Of a stretch of 64,000 bases of DNA, positions 62,360 through 64,000 are shown piece after piece; the stretch's first letter is position 1; each line of letters opens with the position of its first letter. A program made the position numbers and the translations under genes. The notes under the pieces are model-generated. The model saw only the letters and a program-made list of their open reading frames with translations, was not told the DNA's origin and made no database searches. The stretch comes from Dyadobacter subterraneus. Lineage in GTDB: Bacteria; Bacteroidota; Bacteroidia; Cytophagales; Spirosomataceae. Location of the stretch: positions 5,124,501 through 5,188,500 of the forward strand of contig NZ_JACYGY010000001.1 of the NCBI RefSeq assembly GCF_015221875.1. Direction: 5' to 3'.

Positions 62360-63700
62360 TTAACTTAAAACGATGTCGCTTTTCTTTGGATCCCAGGTTA
62401 CTTTTTTACCTGTGTGCAAAGCTTGTGTTGACATGATATTGGCTACCGAGTGGTTGAAACCTGCACGTGCCGGCGCATTTGGCTGCTTGCGACTGCGCAC
62501 ACATTCCATCCAGTTGCGCATATGTAGTGATGTCATTGGATCAGATCCTGTATTGGCATCTGTCGAAACTTTTTCACCCGTTTTCAAAGATTGATCTGGA
62601 AGAAGATTAGCTTTCATGCCCATGGCGGCTGCATCTTTTTCTTTCAATCCGCCTTCTGAGGTGATTTTATTTGTATCCAAATTGATCATACCACCATTTG
62701 AGTAGTAATATTCTTTCACATCGCCAGCTGCCTGGTGCATACGTGCAGAATAAATTACCTGGAATCCTTTATCCGGATTGTCAAATGGGCCGTAATCAAA
62801 TGTTGCCGAGAATGTATCTGCATTTACGCGGCCATCTTTCCATACATAAACACCACCGTTTGCAACAACACTGCGAGGCGCTTCCAATCCTGAAAACCAG
62901 TGAACGGTATCAATCTGGTGCGACATCCATTGTCCTGGCAAACCTGATGAATATGGGTAAAACAAACGGAATTCAAGATAATGACGTGGATTCCATTCTG
63001 TTTTTGGACGATTCAATAAGAAACGATCCCAGTCTGTATCTTCTTTTCTGATTTGAGAAACCAATTCTGCACGTCTCCATCTTGCAGGCTGGTTGACATT
63101 CCAGGTCATTTCAACCATTGAAATATCACCAAATTTCCCCGATCTGATAAAATCGTTTGCTGCATGATAATTCGGTGCACTGCGGCGCTGAGAACCTACC
63201 TGAACAATTTGTTTGGAAGCTTCCACCGTTTTCAGTGCAAGTTTTCCGTCAGCCAAAGATTCAGCAAATGGTTTTTCAACATATACATCACGACCGGATT
63301 TCACAGCTTCAACGCAATGAAGCGCGTGCTGAAAATCGGCAGTGCTGATGATTACTGCGTCAACGTCTTTTCTGGCGAGCAATTCTTCATTATTACGCGC
63401 CTTCACAAATTCACTTGCCGACCAGCCTTTTCCTTTTATAAACTTTTCAGCTTCGTCTCTCCGGCGGTTCCACAAATCCGAAACACCCATAAACTCAAAA
63501 TTCAATTCTTTGGAGTGCTCAGCAAAACTTGGTGCCAGTGAACTGCGGAAACGATCAGAAAATCCAATAATTCCGACACGAACACGGTCATTTGCTCCCA
63601 GGATCCGGCGATAGCTCGATGCATTCACTGAGTTGATACTAACGGCAGCCCCGGCCGTTACCAAAGCTGTTTTTTTGATAAAATCTCTTCTGGTGGTCAT
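62360..63700 (-). CDS. Gfo/Idh/MocA-family oxidoreductase with Tat signal
   Basis: This 446-residue protein starts with a twin-arginine signal (TTRRDFIKKTALVTAGAA), so it is exported folded with its bound cofactor. A Rossmann NAD(P) domain follows (VRVGIIGFSDRF, DAVIISTADFQHALH, VYVEKPFAESLADGK), then the usual alpha/beta catalytic half. Members of this group oxidise or reduce sugars, in some cases making 3-keto-glycosides. It is the middle gene of a likely operon with a DUF1080 gene upstream and the PmoA-like gene downstream. Confidence 0.92.
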   Translation of the reverse strand: MTTRRDFIKKTALVTAGAAVSINSVNASSYRRILGANDRVRVGIIGFSDRFRSSLAPSFAEHSKELNFEFMGVSDLWNRRRDEAEKFIKGKGWSASEFVKARNNEELLARKDVDAVIISTADFQHALHCVEAVKSGRDVYVEKPFAESLADGKLALKTVEASKQIVQVGSQRRSAPNYHAANDFIRSGKFGDISMVEMTWNVNQPARWRRAELVSQIRKEDTDWDRFLLNRPKTEWNPRHYLEFRLFYPYSSGLPGQWMSHQIDTVHWFSGLEAPRSVVANGGVYVWKDGRVNADTFSATFDYGPFDNPDKGFQVIYSARMHQAAGDVKEYYYSNGGMINLDTNKITSEGGLKEKDAAAMGMKANLLPDQSLKTGEKVSTDANTGSDPMTSLHMRNWMECVRSRKQPNAPARAGFNHSVANIMSTQALHTGKKVTWDPKKSDIVLS

Positions 63701-63730
63701 AATTATGAATGAAATTTTGAAAGACTAATT

Positions 63731-64000
63731 TTATTTACTTAATACCTTAACTTTCAGGCTACGGAAAGAAACATTATCTCCATGATCCTGCAACAGCAGA
63801 TATCCTTTTTCAGAAAGGCCGAAACCTTCAAAGCCTTTGAACTTCGATTGTGCTACCAAGTCCTTAAAAGACTGTGATCCGCGAACATACTCTACAACTT
63901 TATGATTATTTAAGAAATGCTGAACGGTACCATCAGGGTTAACTACAATACGGCCCAAATTCCATTCTCCGATTTTCTTGATCGCATTGGCAGGTTTCTC
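63731..64000 (-). CDS. DUF1080 / 3-keto-disaccharide hydrolase-like protein (5' end outside window)
   Basis: The frame is open to the window edge, so only the C-terminal 89 residues are seen. They contain IGEWNLGRIVVNPDGTVQHF, LNNHKVVEYVRG and a final GYLLLQDHGDNVSFRSLKVK, the end of the DUF1080 jelly-roll fold. Pfam names this family 3-keto-disaccharide hydrolase. It is followed by the Gfo/Idh/MocA gene 30 bp downstream, which could supply a 3-keto substrate. Confidence 0.85.
   Translation of the reverse strand, partial: EKPANAIKKIGEWNLGRIVVNPDGTVQHFLNNHKVVEYVRGSQSFKDLVAQSKFKGFEGFGLSEKGYLLLQDHGDNVSFRSLKVKVLSK

Overview
The window looks like a chromosomal segment of a Bacteroidota bacterium of the order Cytophagales; a Dyadobacter- or Spirosoma-like organism is my inference from overall gene content. 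Seen in the sequence: moderately AT-rich DNA, frequent TAnnTTTG promoter boxes instead of the E. coli -10 box, lipoboxes and signal peptides on many proteins, a type IX secretion sorting domain, LytS/LytTR two-component genes, an OmpA/beta-propeller protein, and PmoA-like, Gfo/Idh/MocA and DUF1080 genes in a row. I found no rRNA, tRNA, CRISPR, prophage or insertion sequence. Both ends cut a gene.

Layout. 1-3.8 kb: zinc-ribbon protein (cut), TPR protein, radC, DUF3298 lipoprotein. 4-6 kb: LytTR regulator and its kinase. 6-8.5 kb: histidine phosphatase, then menI and menF of menaquinone synthesis. 8.6-14.3 kb: RND efflux operon (adaptor, pump, TolC). 14.4-19.8 kb: CvfB-like RNA-binding protein and two exported amidohydrolase-like proteins, mostly without the usual metal ligands. 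20-24.9 kb: a SatD/DUF3307 pair behind a striking array of four palindromes at an exact 29-bp period, a small periplasmic protein, and a CotH-kinase/lamin-tail protein whose secretion domain has been frameshifted off. 24.9-37.6 kb: mainly housekeeping genes on the minus strand (prfC, ppa, GT2, trmN6-like, RNase H, pepT, NTP-PPase-like, marC, a NrtR-like Nudix regulator, a class V aminotransferase, dapA, ligA). 37.8-42 kb: rpe, a DUF4038 glycosidase-like protein, and the OmpA/propeller protein. 42.1-55.3 kb: a surface-glycan locus. 55.3-61 kb: Na+/H+ antiporter, lipase, small membrane protein, a hypothetical, and an M14 peptidase. 61.2-64 kb: exported sugar-processing genes (PmoA-like, Gfo/Idh/MocA, DUF1080).

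Most interesting parts. The glycan locus has a transketolase split into two genes, with an epimerase-glycosyltransferase fusion between the halves. All are translationally coupled to a membrane protein and followed by an O-acyltransferase, which suggests a dedicated route to an unusual sugar. The 20.26-20.37 kb palindrome array runs into the start codon of an HTH-bearing SatD-family gene and looks like an autoregulatory operator. Several intergenic palindromes and repeat clusters (3.9, 15.3, 34.3, 39.9 and 62.3 kb) are not explained by coding sequence.

Gene identities rest on recognising motifs and lengths by eye. No database search was run.
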